A stretch of 64,000 nt of DNA from Rs1 sp000416275 (GTDB taxonomy: Bacteria > Pseudomonadota > Gammaproteobacteria > Pseudomonadales > Balneatricaceae). Location of the stretch: NCBI GenBank assembly GCA_965243635.1, contig OZ251574.1:4960001-5024000 (forward strand), read 5' to 3'. Positions within the stretch are counted from its first letter, which is position 1. Each line of letters starts with the position of its first letter. The notes under the pieces are model-generated. The model worked only from the letters and a program-made list of their open reading frames with translations, did not search any database and was not told the origin of the DNA. Positions 7,916 to 15,918 of this stretch are shown here, one piece after another. The position numbers were made by a program, and so were the translations under genes.

Positions 7916-9208
7916 TTGCTAAAACCTTCCCAACTATCTTCCACTAAATATTTGCTGATGATCGCAGCGGCGCTAATCTTTGGCTGGTTTTTAGATTTAA
8001 TAGCATGGAGTTTAGTAGCGGCACTTATCGTCTGGTCGACACTACAACTTCACCAGTTGCGCAGACTAAAAAATTGGCTTGCACAAGAGTTAAAAACCGA
8101 TCCTCCCGATGCCTCTGGCGAGTGGGGCGAAGTATTTGATAGCTTGTATCGTATCCGCAGAGCTCGCCGCCAACGCGAGCAAAATTTACAGGCGACCATC
8201 GACCGCTTCCAACAGTTTTCAGCGGCGCTTAAAGATGCGGTGGTGATCGTCGATAAGCACAACAACATGCTCTGGTGGAATTTAGCGGCACAGCACTTAC
8301 TGGGCTTAAAAGATCGCTCAGATACTGGCAAACCACTCTTTAATATGCTGCGCGACCCGCACTTTATTCGCTATTGCCAGCGCGGCAATTTTGCTGAGCC
8401 GCTATTACAAACCAGCCCGCACAACAGCGCTATTGAATTGCAGTATTTGATTACAGAGTTCGGCGACTCTGAGAAGCTACTGGTGGCCCGCGACATCACA
8501 GATTTAATCAGATTAGAGCAAACCCGCCAAGATTTTGTCGCCAACGCCTCCCATGAGTTACGCACCCCCCTCACGGTAATTAGAGGCTACTTAGAAACCT
8601 TCTTAGACCAGGGGAACTTACCGGATTCACTCTATCATGCCATGCTTCAAATGCAGCAACAATCCGATAGGATGCAAAGCTTAGTTGAAGATTTGCTACT
8701 CTTGTCAAAATTAGACTCAACTGAAGTCGTGGTCGATGAAGCACCAGTCGACGCCCCCGGGATTATTCTCTCCATTTTAGAATCGACAGAGCAAGCCGCT
8801 CAGGGCAAGAAACATTTTATCAGTGTTAGTCTAGCGGATAACATTGGCCTAATCGGTAGAGAGAAAGAACTGCATAGTGCCTTTTCCAACCTGATCTATA
8901 ATGCACTTCGCTATACGCCCACCGGAGGTGATATTCAGATTAGCTGGAGCTGTGACACTACCGGTGGTTGCTTTAGCGTCACCGATAATGGCCTGGGAAT
9001 TAGCTCAATCCACTTAGATAGAATTACCGAGCGTTTTTACCGGGTCGACGATGACAGGTCGGCCAATACTGGCGGTTCAGGACTTGGCCTGGCGATCGTT
9101 AAAAACGTCTTGCATAGGCACCAAGGTCACTTAGAGATAGTCAGCACTTTAGGTAAAGGCAGCTGCTTTAGCTGCCACTTCCCATTAGATACTTTAGTAG
9201 AGCTATAG
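7916..9208 (+). CDS. phoR: Phosphate regulon sensor histidine kinase PhoR
   Basis: 430 residues from a TTG start with AGGA about 8 nt upstream. There are two N-terminal hydrophobic segments (about 12-45), a PAS-like region (VVIVDKHNNMLWWNLAAQHL, near 105), and a DHp helix with phospho-acceptor H213 in NASHELRTPLTVIRGYLE. The CA domain shows N, G1 and G2 boxes (NLIYNALRYTP, VTDNGLGI, GSGLGLAIV). It senses phosphate status, with PhoU and Pst in relatives, and phosphorylates PhoB. No periplasmic sensor domain is evident, as is normal for PhoR. Confidence 0.95.
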   Translation: MLKPSQLSSTKYLLMIAAALIFGWFLDLIAWSLVAALIVWSTLQLHQLRRLKNWLAQELKTDPPDASGEWGEVFDSLYRIRRARRQREQNLQATIDRFQQFSAALKDAVVIVDKHNNMLWWNLAAQHLLGLKDRSDTGKPLFNMLRDPHFIRYCQRGNFAEPLLQTSPHNSAIELQYLITEFGDSEKLLVARDITDLIRLEQTRQDFVANASHELRTPLTVIRGYLETFLDQGNLPDSLYHAMLQMQQQSDRMQSLVEDLLLLSKLDSTEVVVDEAPVDAPGIILSILESTEQAAQGKKHFISVSLADNIGLIGREKELHSAFSNLIYNALRYTPTGGDIQISWSCDTTGGCFSVTDNGLGISSIHLDRITERFYRVDDDRSANTGGSGLGLAIVKNVLHRHQGHLEIVSTLGKGSCFSCHFPLDTLVEL

Positions 9209-9449
9209 CTTGACACAACAGCCCCTCTGGGAAGCTCAAGTATCACACTGCAACCAACAACAGCCTTGATTTAAGCAGCGTAGCAGTCTATCTTTAAATA
9301 AACTGCTCGATTAATGAGCAGCACTCACTGAGAATTAAAATTAGCAAGCTCATATGCGTCCCTGGCGTACAGAGGTTCTCTTTAAGCAAATCACGTCTTG
9401 AGCGCCTAGCAATACTAATCCTTTAGCGTCATCATTAAGGAGCATGCAT

Positions 9450-10232
9450 ATGCACACCTACCCAGCTGCCTTTATCAGCCTAATCTGCCTATTGTACACA
9501 TCCCCGCTGCTCGCCAAAGAATTCAAAATATCGACGATCGATGCCTGCCCTTATATGTGCCAAGACAAACCGCAAAAAGGCTATGTCATCGACCTATTAA
9601 ATGAAATTTTTAAAGGTGAAAAAGCGTCGCTAAAGTTTGTTTTTCTCCCTTGGAATAGAGCCATCAGACTCGCCAATCTTGGAGAGATTTCGATGGTCTT
9701 AGCGCCAACTAAAAAGGAGGCACCCTCTCTAAACTACCCCACCGAAGCTATCGGCACCCAACGGGAGTGTTTTATAACCAGAGCTGATAGCCACTGGGAG
9801 TACGTTTCCGATCAGAGCCTCAAAAACAGTACTACAATAATACCTTACGGCTGGGGTCATATCGATCAACTAAAGTCCAAATTTGGACAGCCGACATTTG
9901 ACCGACACATAACGCTTTTTGAGTACGATGAAAACTATTATTCCAGGGCAATTTTAATGCTAGAAAAAGGTCGCGCTACCGCCATGTTCGCCGATCCGGT
10001 TAGTTTACAGCACTACCTTAAACTGGCTTCTAAAAAACAGATAGCACTTAAAAATGTCGGCTGCATATCAACATCCTTGCTCTACATCGGAATATCTCCA
10101 CATCCAAATGTTGATAGTGCTGAATTAGCAGCGCTCTTGGATAGCGGAATACGCGCTCTCAGACTCTCGGGAAAGCTAGCCAGCATTTTGCAAGAATACA
10201 ACCTATCAGACTGGAAAGATGAGCAGCAGTGA
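9450..10232 (+). CDS. Secreted substrate-binding protein, SBP family 3-like
   Basis: 260 residues. The ATG at 9450 is 7 nt after AAGGAG (9437-9442); the in-frame ATG at 9444 is only 1 nt after it, too close. Residues 1 to about 22 form a signal peptide with cleavage likely after LLA. The mature part resembles bacterial extracellular solute-binding proteins of family 3 (GYVIDLLNEIF, FVFLPWNRAIRLANLGEI, AMFADPVSL). No ABC permease or ATPase gene is adjacent, so it may be an orphan binding protein, as found in many marine Gammaproteobacteria. Ligand unknown. Confidence 0.85.
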   Translation: MHTYPAAFISLICLLYTSPLLAKEFKISTIDACPYMCQDKPQKGYVIDLLNEIFKGEKASLKFVFLPWNRAIRLANLGEISMVLAPTKKEAPSLNYPTEAIGTQRECFITRADSHWEYVSDQSLKNSTTIIPYGWGHIDQLKSKFGQPTFDRHITLFEYDENYYSRAILMLEKGRATAMFADPVSLQHYLKLASKKQIALKNVGCISTSLLYIGISPHPNVDSAELAALLDSGIRALRLSGKLASILQEYNLSDWKDEQQ

Positions 10233-10270
10233 ATGATTCGCAGTGGCTATATATTGGGGAATGAGCACCC

Positions 10271-10330
10271 AAGGGTGCCTCTGAACAAGTCCCACATTTT
10301 TCCTGTGGATAACTTGTTTAGAGGTTCCTT
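10271..10330. repeat. Family-C hairpin element, copy 1
   Basis: The left arm AAGGGTGCCTCTGAACAAGT pairs imperfectly with a right arm ending in AACTTGTTTAGAGGTTCCTT, giving a stem of about 26 bp around a pyrimidine-rich loop. A close relative is at 15490-15550 and a half copy near 49205-49232. Here it lies between two convergent genes and may also act as a terminator. Confidence 0.65.
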
Positions 10331-10351
10331 ACGGGAGCCTCGAGCAGAATT

Positions 10352-11077
10352 TTATTGATGTTCTTCAATCCAATACAAGGTCGCACCAATCACCGCGACT
10401 GGCATCATTATAAAGTTCAAAATCGGCACCATCATGGCCAACTGCACCAGCCCACCGAAGCCTAAGCTGGTTAAGCGCTGTTTTTTCAGCAGCCGCAACA
10501 TTTCTTTAAAGGAGACTTTGTTATTATCCATCGGATAATCGCAATATTGAATAGCCATCATCCACGCCCCAAACAAAAACCAAAAGATCGGGGCAAATAA
10601 GTTCAGTCCGGGGATAAAGCTTAGGATCAGCAACAGAATCAGTCGAGGCAGATAGTAAGCTAATTTTGCAAACTCGCGAGCGATCGATCTCGGGACTATA
10701 TTCAGCAACTCTTTAAAGCTTTCTTCAGGCAACATTTTGCCAGTTTGCATTTGTTCGACCCTCTCCGACAACAGGCCGTTGAAAGGCGCCGCGATGATAT
10801 TGGCGACTATGTTAAAACTATAATAAATCACCAGCACAGCAGTGATGGCAAACAGTGGATAGAAAATAAATTCTAAAAAGGACAAAAAACCAGGTAGAAA
10901 GCTTAGCCAACTTGCGATCCAAGTTGGCAGCTGATTAAACATTACGAACAAAGCGGCGGAAAACAACACTATGTTAATAATTAATGGAATTATGACGAAC
11001 GCGCGTAATTTTTTTTCAGATAGTAAATGCACACCACGTAAAATATAGCGTCCACCTTGTACAGGGTTACCTAGCAT
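10352..11077 (-). CDS. cysZ: CysZ-like sulfate transporter / EI24 domain protein
   Basis: 241 residues with about four to six hydrophobic segments. The conserved start GNPVQGGRYILRGVHLLSE and the SFNIVANIIAAPFNGLLSE block identify the CysZ/EI24 family. CysZ mediates sulfate entry at the inner membrane for cysteine synthesis in E. coli. The family also contains proteins of unproven role, so the transport claim is by homology. The next upstream gene is 266 bp away across a family-B element, so it is likely transcribed alone. Confidence 0.88.
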   Translation of the reverse strand: MLGNPVQGGRYILRGVHLLSEKKLRAFVIIPLIINIVLFSAALFVMFNQLPTWIASWLSFLPGFLSFLEFIFYPLFAITAVLVIYYSFNIVANIIAAPFNGLLSERVEQMQTGKMLPEESFKELLNIVPRSIAREFAKLAYYLPRLILLLILSFIPGLNLFAPIFWFLFGAWMMAIQYCDYPMDNNKVSFKEMLRLLKKQRLTSLGFGGLVQLAMMVPILNFIMMPVAVIGATLYWIEEHQ

Positions 11078-11135
11078 TTTTTTCTCTCATGATTAATTGG
11101 ATAGTAATAGCTTAGCTCTAAGGTTTTATTGAGTT

Positions 11136-11337
11136 GAGAGCTCGCATAACTTACCCAGAGGGTATGATAACTGCGCTCGATAATCCGGCGTTAAAAACCG
11201 GCTCAATATGCTCATTTACACCAGTAACACCCATAAACAGGGGCATACTGTACCCAAAGTGAGGGGCACACTGACTCCGCTATCTCGCCGTTTTTTGCCT
11301 TGTCTTACCTTCGCTCGCAACGTTATACAGAGGTCTC
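11136..11337. repeat. Family-B MITE-like element, copy 1 (about 202 bp)
   Basis: The right end reads inward as GAGACCTCTGTATAACG and the left end as GAGAGCTCGCATAAC, imperfect inverted repeats. The interior matches the copies at 26.1, 27.5 and 28.7 kb (for example GGGGCATACTGTACCCAAAG and GGCACACTGACTCCGCTAT). It lies between the start of cysZ and the end of the next gene. A short open frame crosses it but has no family features. Confidence 0.8.
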
Positions 11338-11343
11338 AAGTTG

Positions 11344-11769
11344 TTACTTACTGCAAAAGTAAATTTTTTGTTTCAGTAAAAACCGACACCCTTCGCCATT
11401 CAAATTTTTATTCCAACAGCCGTCTTTTAACCAGGCCTTATCATCCTTAGTCAGCTTTTCTTGATAAACCGGCACCCCAGCACAAAAACCGACACTCGGC
11501 TCAGCATTCGCCAGGCAGGATTTTAAGAAGAGCCCCTGGTCTAAGGTGCAGTCAAAAGCAAAACACTTACCCAGTTGTTTAAAGCCTTGCGTTAAGCATT
11601 GCCGCTGGTCTGCAGTCGAGGCAAACTCCGCTCCTTTTTGCATAAACAAAGCGGTCTGTTGTTGCCGCTGTTGATTGAAATCTTTGAGCCACTGCTCTTT
11701 ATTTAACCAAAATGCAATAATCGCAATGCTCGAAATCAGCACCACTAACCACAGAATTTTTTTAAACAT
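11344..11769 (-). CDS. Hypothetical cysteine-rich exported protein
   Basis: 141 residues; AGGAAAA lies upstream of the ATG. One N-terminal hydrophobic anchor (residues about 5-20) is followed by a soluble part with eight cysteines, placed in clusters such as GKCFAFDC and GEGCRFLL. This layout suggests a disulfide-bonded periplasmic domain tethered by an uncleaved signal anchor. I do not recognise the family. The neighbour upstream on the same strand is another small membrane protein, about 50 bp away, so they may be co-transcribed. A family-B element lies directly after the stop. Confidence 0.65.
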   Translation of the reverse strand: MFKKILWLVVLISSIAIIAFWLNKEQWLKDFNQQRQQQTALFMQKGAEFASTADQRQCLTQGFKQLGKCFAFDCTLDQGLFLKSCLANAEPSVGFCAGVPVYQEKLTKDDKAWLKDGCWNKNLNGEGCRFLLKQKIYFCSK

Positions 11770-11821
11770 TAGGTTCTTTTTTTCCTGTAATGGACGAAAT
11801 CAGATGAGACTGGCAGGGGCG

Positions 11822-12082
11822 TTATTTGGCCGGCCGATACAGCCCCATTACACAGACAATGAAGCCGAGCAAAGCGAGTAACATTGCCGAGTTAACCAAC
11901 GCGGTATTACGAGCCATAAAGGTAGAGCTGGAGTGGCTATTTTGCATATCACAAGCTTGTTGTACGTAGTCAAAAGAGCCACCTACAGCGATACAATCTG
12001 CCACATTTGACTGTTCTGGCAAGTATAGGCCCATCAGTAACAGACAGGGGACGATCAACAAAAGCAAACCTATTTTAATCAT
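11822..12082 (-). CDS. Small two-helix membrane protein, unknown
   Basis: 86 residues from the ATG at 12082, preceded by GGCGGG. A TTG seven codons earlier overlaps the DUF416 stop and is an alternative start. There are two hydrophobic segments, residues about 3-20 and 66-84. Between them is a short loop with two cysteines (VADCIAVGG and QQACDMQ), likely a periplasmic disulfide. No family is recognised. It directly follows the DUF416 gene on the same strand, which suggests an operon. Confidence 0.55.
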   Translation of the reverse strand: MIKIGLLLLIVPCLLLMGLYLPEQSNVADCIAVGGSFDYVQQACDMQNSHSSSTFMARNTALVNSAMLLALLGFIVCVMGLYRPAK

Positions 12083-12099
12083 ATTAAACCCGCCAGTTA

Positions 12100-12702
12100 T
12101 CAATCAATACTAATGCCAATATTACTAACGCCTTGATTATTGGCCAACTCTTTAAGCGAGGCGAGCAGTTCTTGGTTGACTGATTTCGCGTTTTGCAGCT
12201 GCTCAATCACCGCTGCTTGAAAATCATCTTCCTGCTCCATCAGCTGATGACTACTAATTAAGCGCATGATTTCAGCGTCTGACATTTGATCGTCACCTTC
12301 AGACATTTCAACAAAGCTAGCCACAGTCTCTCTTGATACTAAACCGATGGTGACAGCCTCTTCGTATTCCGGCTGAATCGCGCATGACACAGCGGCATGT
12401 AAACAAGTGATCGCATCTAGGGCCGGAGCGGCACCATACATATCAAACTTTTCTAAATCTGGCATATTGTCTTCAACCTTAGTCAACTGCAATGCAAAAT
12501 TCATATGTGCACCACCGGGCGCTAATGATTGCCATAGGCCGTCCAGCATGTTGGCCATTTTCTTCGCGTCGCCAAATTCAACGATAGCGCTAAACAGTGC
12601 AAAGTTTGGGAACTGTCGCTGTGCGACTGCGGTGCAATATGCAATCAATTTAGGCTGGTCGAATTCCTGTAACTGCCGCTCTAACAATAGTGCTTCATTC
12701 AT
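12100..12702 (-). CDS. DUF416 (YjaG) family protein
   Basis: 200 residues from the ATG at 12702, which has GGAA about 7 nt before it; a TTG four codons earlier is weaker. The pattern of an acidic helical protein with YCTAVAQRQFPNFALFS, GLWQSLAPGGAHMNF and AALDAITCLHAA-type segments matches DUF416/YjaG. The family is small, cytoplasmic and functionally uncharacterised. It heads a possible operon with two small downstream genes. Confidence 0.8.
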   Translation of the reverse strand: MNEALLLERQLQEFDQPKLIAYCTAVAQRQFPNFALFSAIVEFGDAKKMANMLDGLWQSLAPGGAHMNFALQLTKVEDNMPDLEKFDMYGAAPALDAITCLHAAVSCAIQPEYEEAVTIGLVSRETVASFVEMSEGDDQMSDAEIMRLISSHQLMEQEDDFQAAVIEQLQNAKSVNQELLASLKELANNQGVSNIGISID

Positions 12703-12892
12703 GTGATGTTCCAAGATTTAAAAAAACGATTACTGTTGATGCGCCCGACAACATCGTAGGTTTGTCGTATAGCGTATTGTAAAGTTTTTTCCTATGATTG
12801 CAGCCTAATAAACCTTTTTTCAGCAGTTGCTTGAGCTGAGAGCTAGCTACAACTTTAACTTTTTGAGCAGACCAACAAACTTAATCGTAGGA

Positions 12893-12914
12893 TCTATACT
12901 GTTTACAATATAGA
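12893..12914. promoter_or_regulatory. Inverted repeat before hexR-like gene
   Basis: TCTATA (12893-12898) and TATAGA (12909-12914) are perfect inverted arms separated by 10 bases, about 30 bp before the gene. The position suits an autoregulatory operator or a -10 region. It does not match the TGTA-AT-type HexR consensus, so the role is a guess. Confidence 0.3.
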
Positions 12915-12941
12915 ATCATTTCATAAAATAATAACTTTAAA

Positions 12942-13823
12942 GTGGATACCTTGAATACGAGCAACTTATTAAAGTCCATCACTAGCGCGCGTAAGCAGCT
13001 GCGAAAATCCGAACAAAAGGTCGCTGATTTTGTTTTAGAGCACGCGGCAGATGTCATTCATATGCGCATCGTTGATCTCGCTGCCAAGGCCAATGTCAGC
13101 GAACCTACGGTGGTACGTTTCTGTCGAGCCCTTCACTACGAGGGTTTCCAAGACTTCAAAATGACCCTGGCGCAAGATTTAGCCAGCAACCCAAATTTTG
13201 AACAGTTCACCTTGGACAGCGAAGACAGTGTTAAAGATTTTCAGCAGAAAATTTTTGATTCGATGATTGGTAATTTAATTCACATTCGAGACCACTTAGA
13301 ACCGGCGAACATTGAAAGCGCGATTGAAGCACTGGCGAGTGCGCGACGCATTGAGTTTTATGGCTTTGGCGCATCGGCTGCAGTTTGCAGTGATGCGCAA
13401 CACAAGTTTCACCGGCTACAAATTTCTGCCGCCGCTCATTCAGATCCGCATATGCAAATCATTTCTGCCGTCACCATGAATGAACAAGACGTGGTGGTGG
13501 CTATCTCGCAAACCGGCCGCACCAAAGACATGCTGCACACTTGTAAACTAGTCCGTGAGACCGGGGCGACGGTGCTCACTTTGTGTCCATCCAACACCCC
13601 CTTAGCCGAGCTTGCCAGTATTGCTATACCTATAGATTTAGAGGAGGACAAAGACCTGAATACGCTGATGTCATCGCGGGTCTTACACTTAGTGGTGATG
13701 GACGTATTGGCGGTAGGCGTGGCGATGAAACTTGGACCTAAGGTAATAGAGCACTTGAAAACCATCAAACGCAGTTTACGTAATTTGCGACAAAACGACA
13801 AACGCAGCTTTACACCTAAGTAG
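12942..13823 (+). CDS. hexR: HexR-like RpiR family transcriptional regulator
   Basis: 293 residues from GTG; a TTG at 12951 is also possible, and neither has a strong ribosome site. Residues about 15-90 form an RpiR-type HTH (KVADFVL, VSEPTVVRFCRAL). Residues about 130-275 form a SIS sugar-phosphate-binding domain (FYGFGASAAV, AISQTGRTKD, SSRVLHLVVMDVL). HexR represses or activates central sugar catabolism genes and senses KDPG in Gammaproteobacteria. Here it is not beside zwf, edd or gap, so the name is by sequence resemblance only. Confidence 0.82.
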   Translation: MDTLNTSNLLKSITSARKQLRKSEQKVADFVLEHAADVIHMRIVDLAAKANVSEPTVVRFCRALHYEGFQDFKMTLAQDLASNPNFEQFTLDSEDSVKDFQQKIFDSMIGNLIHIRDHLEPANIESAIEALASARRIEFYGFGASAAVCSDAQHKFHRLQISAAAHSDPHMQIISAVTMNEQDVVVAISQTGRTKDMLHTCKLVRETGATVLTLCPSNTPLAELASIAIPIDLEEDKDLNTLMSSRVLHLVVMDVLAVGVAMKLGPKVIEHLKTIKRSLRNLRQNDKRSFTPK

Positions 13824-14082
13824 CAGCACCTAAATAGTGGCACCTTAGGCCTCACCGCATCATTAGCTCCCATCTAGCAACAAATATCGACTGGACAAAC
13901 CCCGTTACGACCCCGTTTTTGGATGAAAAACAATTCGTCGCCAATTGGATACAAATTCGGCAAATTTGACTTTTTGCATAAATTGAACAACTATTAATGC
14001 ACACTAGACATAGTTCAATAGGAAAACGTCTAACTTTTAAATAGAAGTTTTTCTGTTTTATTATTTTTCAGGAGTGCATATG

Positions 14083-14280
14083 ATGCTAGACAAAAGCAGT
14101 CATTCTACTAAGTTGGATCCCCGGTTAATCGATACGATCATTGGCTACCAGGAAAACTTGCAAAACGAGAGCAAACAGCAACACTCGCGACGCATTTTAG
14201 AGGCGCGGCGCGCAATCGAAAAACATAACGAGCAAAAACAATTAACTGACACCCTGAATGATGACTGGTTGATTGATTAA
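14083..14280 (+). CDS. Small basic/acidic protein, paralogue 1
   Basis: 65 residues. CAGGAG (14069-14074) lies 8 nt before the ATG at 14083; the ATG at 14080 (5 nt) is an alternative. It shares with the protein at 14553-14747 the pattern I-GYQ/FQ-L, then a helix with ARRAIEKHNE. The C-terminal half is vaguely like the PA3496 family of small proteins (RRxIE...L...W), but this is not firm. It is probably cytoplasmic and helical, with function unknown. A 7-bp stem hairpin follows at 14300-14319. Confidence 0.55.
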   Translation: MLDKSSHSTKLDPRLIDTIIGYQENLQNESKQQHSRRILEARRAIEKHNEQKQLTDTLNDDWLID

Positions 14281-14299
14281 TAATATTATCGCCAACACT

Positions 14300-14319
14300 G
14301 GGCTGAGCTCTTTCAGCCC
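14300..14319 (+). terminator. Hairpin after small paralogue 1
   Basis: GGGCTGA and TCAGCCC pair around a 6-nt loop, 19 nt after the stop. Only a short T-run follows, so it is a moderate terminator candidate. Confidence 0.5.
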
Positions 14320-14437
14320 TCAGCCATTTCAAACTTCACAACCTACTGTATTAACTTCATTTCACCTCTCAATTGCATAGCTGCAAACGACCCTCCGCCA
14401 TCCACTGACTATTAAATTGAGTCTAAATATCATTTAA

Positions 14438-14455
14438 CTGTCATCTCTGCGTCAT
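14438..14455 (+). promoter_or_regulatory. Possible Pho box before small paralogue 2
   Basis: CTGTCAT, 4 bases, then GCGTCAT: the first half-site is a perfect PhoB half-site and the second matches 5 of 7 positions, in correct 11-bp register. A further CCGTCAT occurs at 14472-14478, 1 bp out of phase. It lies about 100 bp before the ATG of the 64-residue protein. Confidence 0.5.
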
Positions 14456-14552
14456 ATTTTTCTTTTAATATCCGTCATGCAATAGCCAGTTATTGCAGCT
14501 CAGATCAGATGTTTTCACCAATTCGACTTAAAATGACGATGGAGATTAAGCG

Positions 14553-14747
14553 ATGTTGACTCACCAGAAAATCGCACACAACAATATTGAAATTGATGTA
14601 TTCAATGCCATTATCGGCTTTCAAGATCAACTTAAAATTAGCGACCAAAAAAAACGCTGTCAACGGGTGTCTGCCGCCCGCAGGGGCATTGAAAAACACC
14701 ATGAATCACAGCTGCTAAACAAGAATTTGGCAGAAATTTGGCACTAA
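14553..14747 (+). CDS. Small protein, paralogue 2 (possibly PhoB controlled)
   Basis: 64 residues, with GGAG about 9 nt before the ATG. It aligns over its length with the 65-residue protein 270 bp upstream (AIIGFQDQL, then AARRGIEKHHE and a C-terminal EIW), so the pair is a tandem duplication that has diverged. Predicted mostly helical, with no signal peptide. Its stop codon lies in the TAATA that borders the family-A element downstream. A possible Pho box is upstream. Confidence 0.55.
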   Translation: MLTHQKIAHNNIEIDVFNAIIGFQDQLKISDQKKRCQRVSAARRGIEKHHESQLLNKNLAEIWH

Positions 14748-14749
14748 TA

Positions 14750-14866
14750 CCTGATTACGTGAAATCGAAAAGTCTTAACGACGCTTATCAGTTCTGTAAG
14801 TGTTTTTCTAACCGCTGTACAATCAAAAGCTTGCGCTATATGGCACAGTGAAACCACTGATTCAGG
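14750..14866. repeat. Family-A MITE-like element, copy 3 (deleted and diverged, 117 bp)
   Basis: The left end CCTGATTACGTGAAATC and right end GTGAAACCACTGATTCAGG are degenerate family-A ends. The inner part TTTTTCTAACCGCTGTAC and the CTTGCGCTATATGG segment match copies 1 and 2, but about 40 bp of the left interior is missing. It lies exactly between the small paralogue 2 stop and the tdk stop. Confidence 0.7.
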
Positions 14867-14868
14867 TC

Positions 14869-15483
14869 TTAGCAATATACTGCAACAGCACTCAGAAAAT
14901 GTTTGCGGCACATCGACTCATAGCTGTCATTGCCCCCTATTACCACTTGCTCGCCAGCTTTTATAACATTAGCACTCGCATCGCGCCTTACCACCATCGT
15001 CGCTTTACGACCACAGTGACAAACGGCTTTCAGCTCAGTTAACTTATCGGCGATGGTCAGTAACCTTTGGCTGCCGGGAAATAGCTCCCCTTGAAAATCC
15101 GAGCGAATACCGTAACAGAGTACCGGGATATTCAGACAATCGACCACTTTGGCGAGTTGATCGACTTGCTCTCTAGATAAGAATTGCGCTTCGTCGACAA
15201 ACACACAGCTAATCTGCTGGATCGGATGCTCACTAGTGTTTTGCCGACGCTCGGCAATCTGCTCGCTAATCTGCGCAAACAATTCGGTACTGGCATCGAA
15301 TACACTGGCCTTACTTTTTAGACCAATGCGCGACGCTATGACACCTTTTTCAACTCTGCCATCGATGGCAGCCGTGTACAGCAGCACCGCCATCCCCTGT
15401 TCTGTGTAGTTGTGGGCTGATTGTAATAAAGAGGTCGATTTACCAGCATTCATTGCCGAGTAATAAAAATATAGCTGCGCCAT
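14869..15483 (-). CDS. tdk: Thymidine kinase
   Basis: 204 residues from the ATG at 15483, with AAGG 5 nt upstream; the first residues MAQLYFYYSAMNAGKS are the normal family start. The P-loop SAMNAGKS (9-16), the catalytic-Glu region VDEAQFLS and a zinc site (CHCGRKA plus MCRKHF) are present. It phosphorylates thymidine in the salvage pathway. The stop codon is only 3 bp from the family-A element, so the element may have reset the last codons (AVAVYC). Length is still close to E. coli Tdk. The ribosome site falls at the edge of a family-C hairpin. Confidence 0.95.
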   Translation of the reverse strand: MAQLYFYYSAMNAGKSTSLLQSAHNYTEQGMAVLLYTAAIDGRVEKGVIASRIGLKSKASVFDASTELFAQISEQIAERRQNTSEHPIQQISCVFVDEAQFLSREQVDQLAKVVDCLNIPVLCYGIRSDFQGELFPGSQRLLTIADKLTELKAVCHCGRKATMVVRRDASANVIKAGEQVVIGGNDSYESMCRKHFLSAVAVYC

Positions 15484-15489
15484 TAGTAC

Positions 15490-15550
15490 CTTAGGGAGCC
15501 TCTGAACAAGTCCCACATTTTCCTGTGGATGACTTGTTACACGGATTCTC
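15490..15550. repeat. Family-C hairpin element, copy 2
   Basis: The left part GGGAGCCTCTGAACAAGTCC and right part TGTGGATGACTTGTTAC match copy 1 at 10.3 kb. It abuts the tdk start and overlaps its ribosome-binding region, so it lies in the tdk 5' leader. Confidence 0.65.
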
Positions 15551-15656
15551 AGTAATAAGCTGAATTAACTCACTCAGCGATGATTAATAAAAGGCTATCA
15601 TAACATGACTTTAGCCAGCCACTGCGCTGTTGGCACGCTAAAAAACTGACTACATA

Positions 15657-15763
15657 GGCTCATTTATAACTATAATACCGATAAACAGGGCTAGGCTGAC
15701 TCCACTCTTTAATGCCGATTTTTACTTGTCTTAACTTAGCTGGTAACGTTATGCTGAATTCTC
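15657..15763. repeat. Degenerate family-B element
   Basis: Fragments such as GCTCATTTATAAC, ATAAACAGGG, GCTGACTCC and GTTATGCTGAATTCTC match family-B copies in order, but about half of the element is gone. The rest of the 15551-15918 gap holds no gene that I can see. Confidence 0.55.
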
Positions 15764-15918
15764 ACAGTAACTTTTTATTCTCAGCTACGCTCTTTTTTGT
15801 AAGTATTACAGTTCTAGTATTCACCCTGAGGATAAATTATTTCAGCGGTCATTTTTCAGCCACTAGCACTGATTAAAAGCAAAAAATGTAATTTTGACCC
15901 GTTTACAAGGAGCATAAT

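Noticed and set aside
11208..11450. Plus-strand open frame of 80 codons
   Set aside because: It lies mostly within a family-B element and overlaps a better-supported minus-strand gene.
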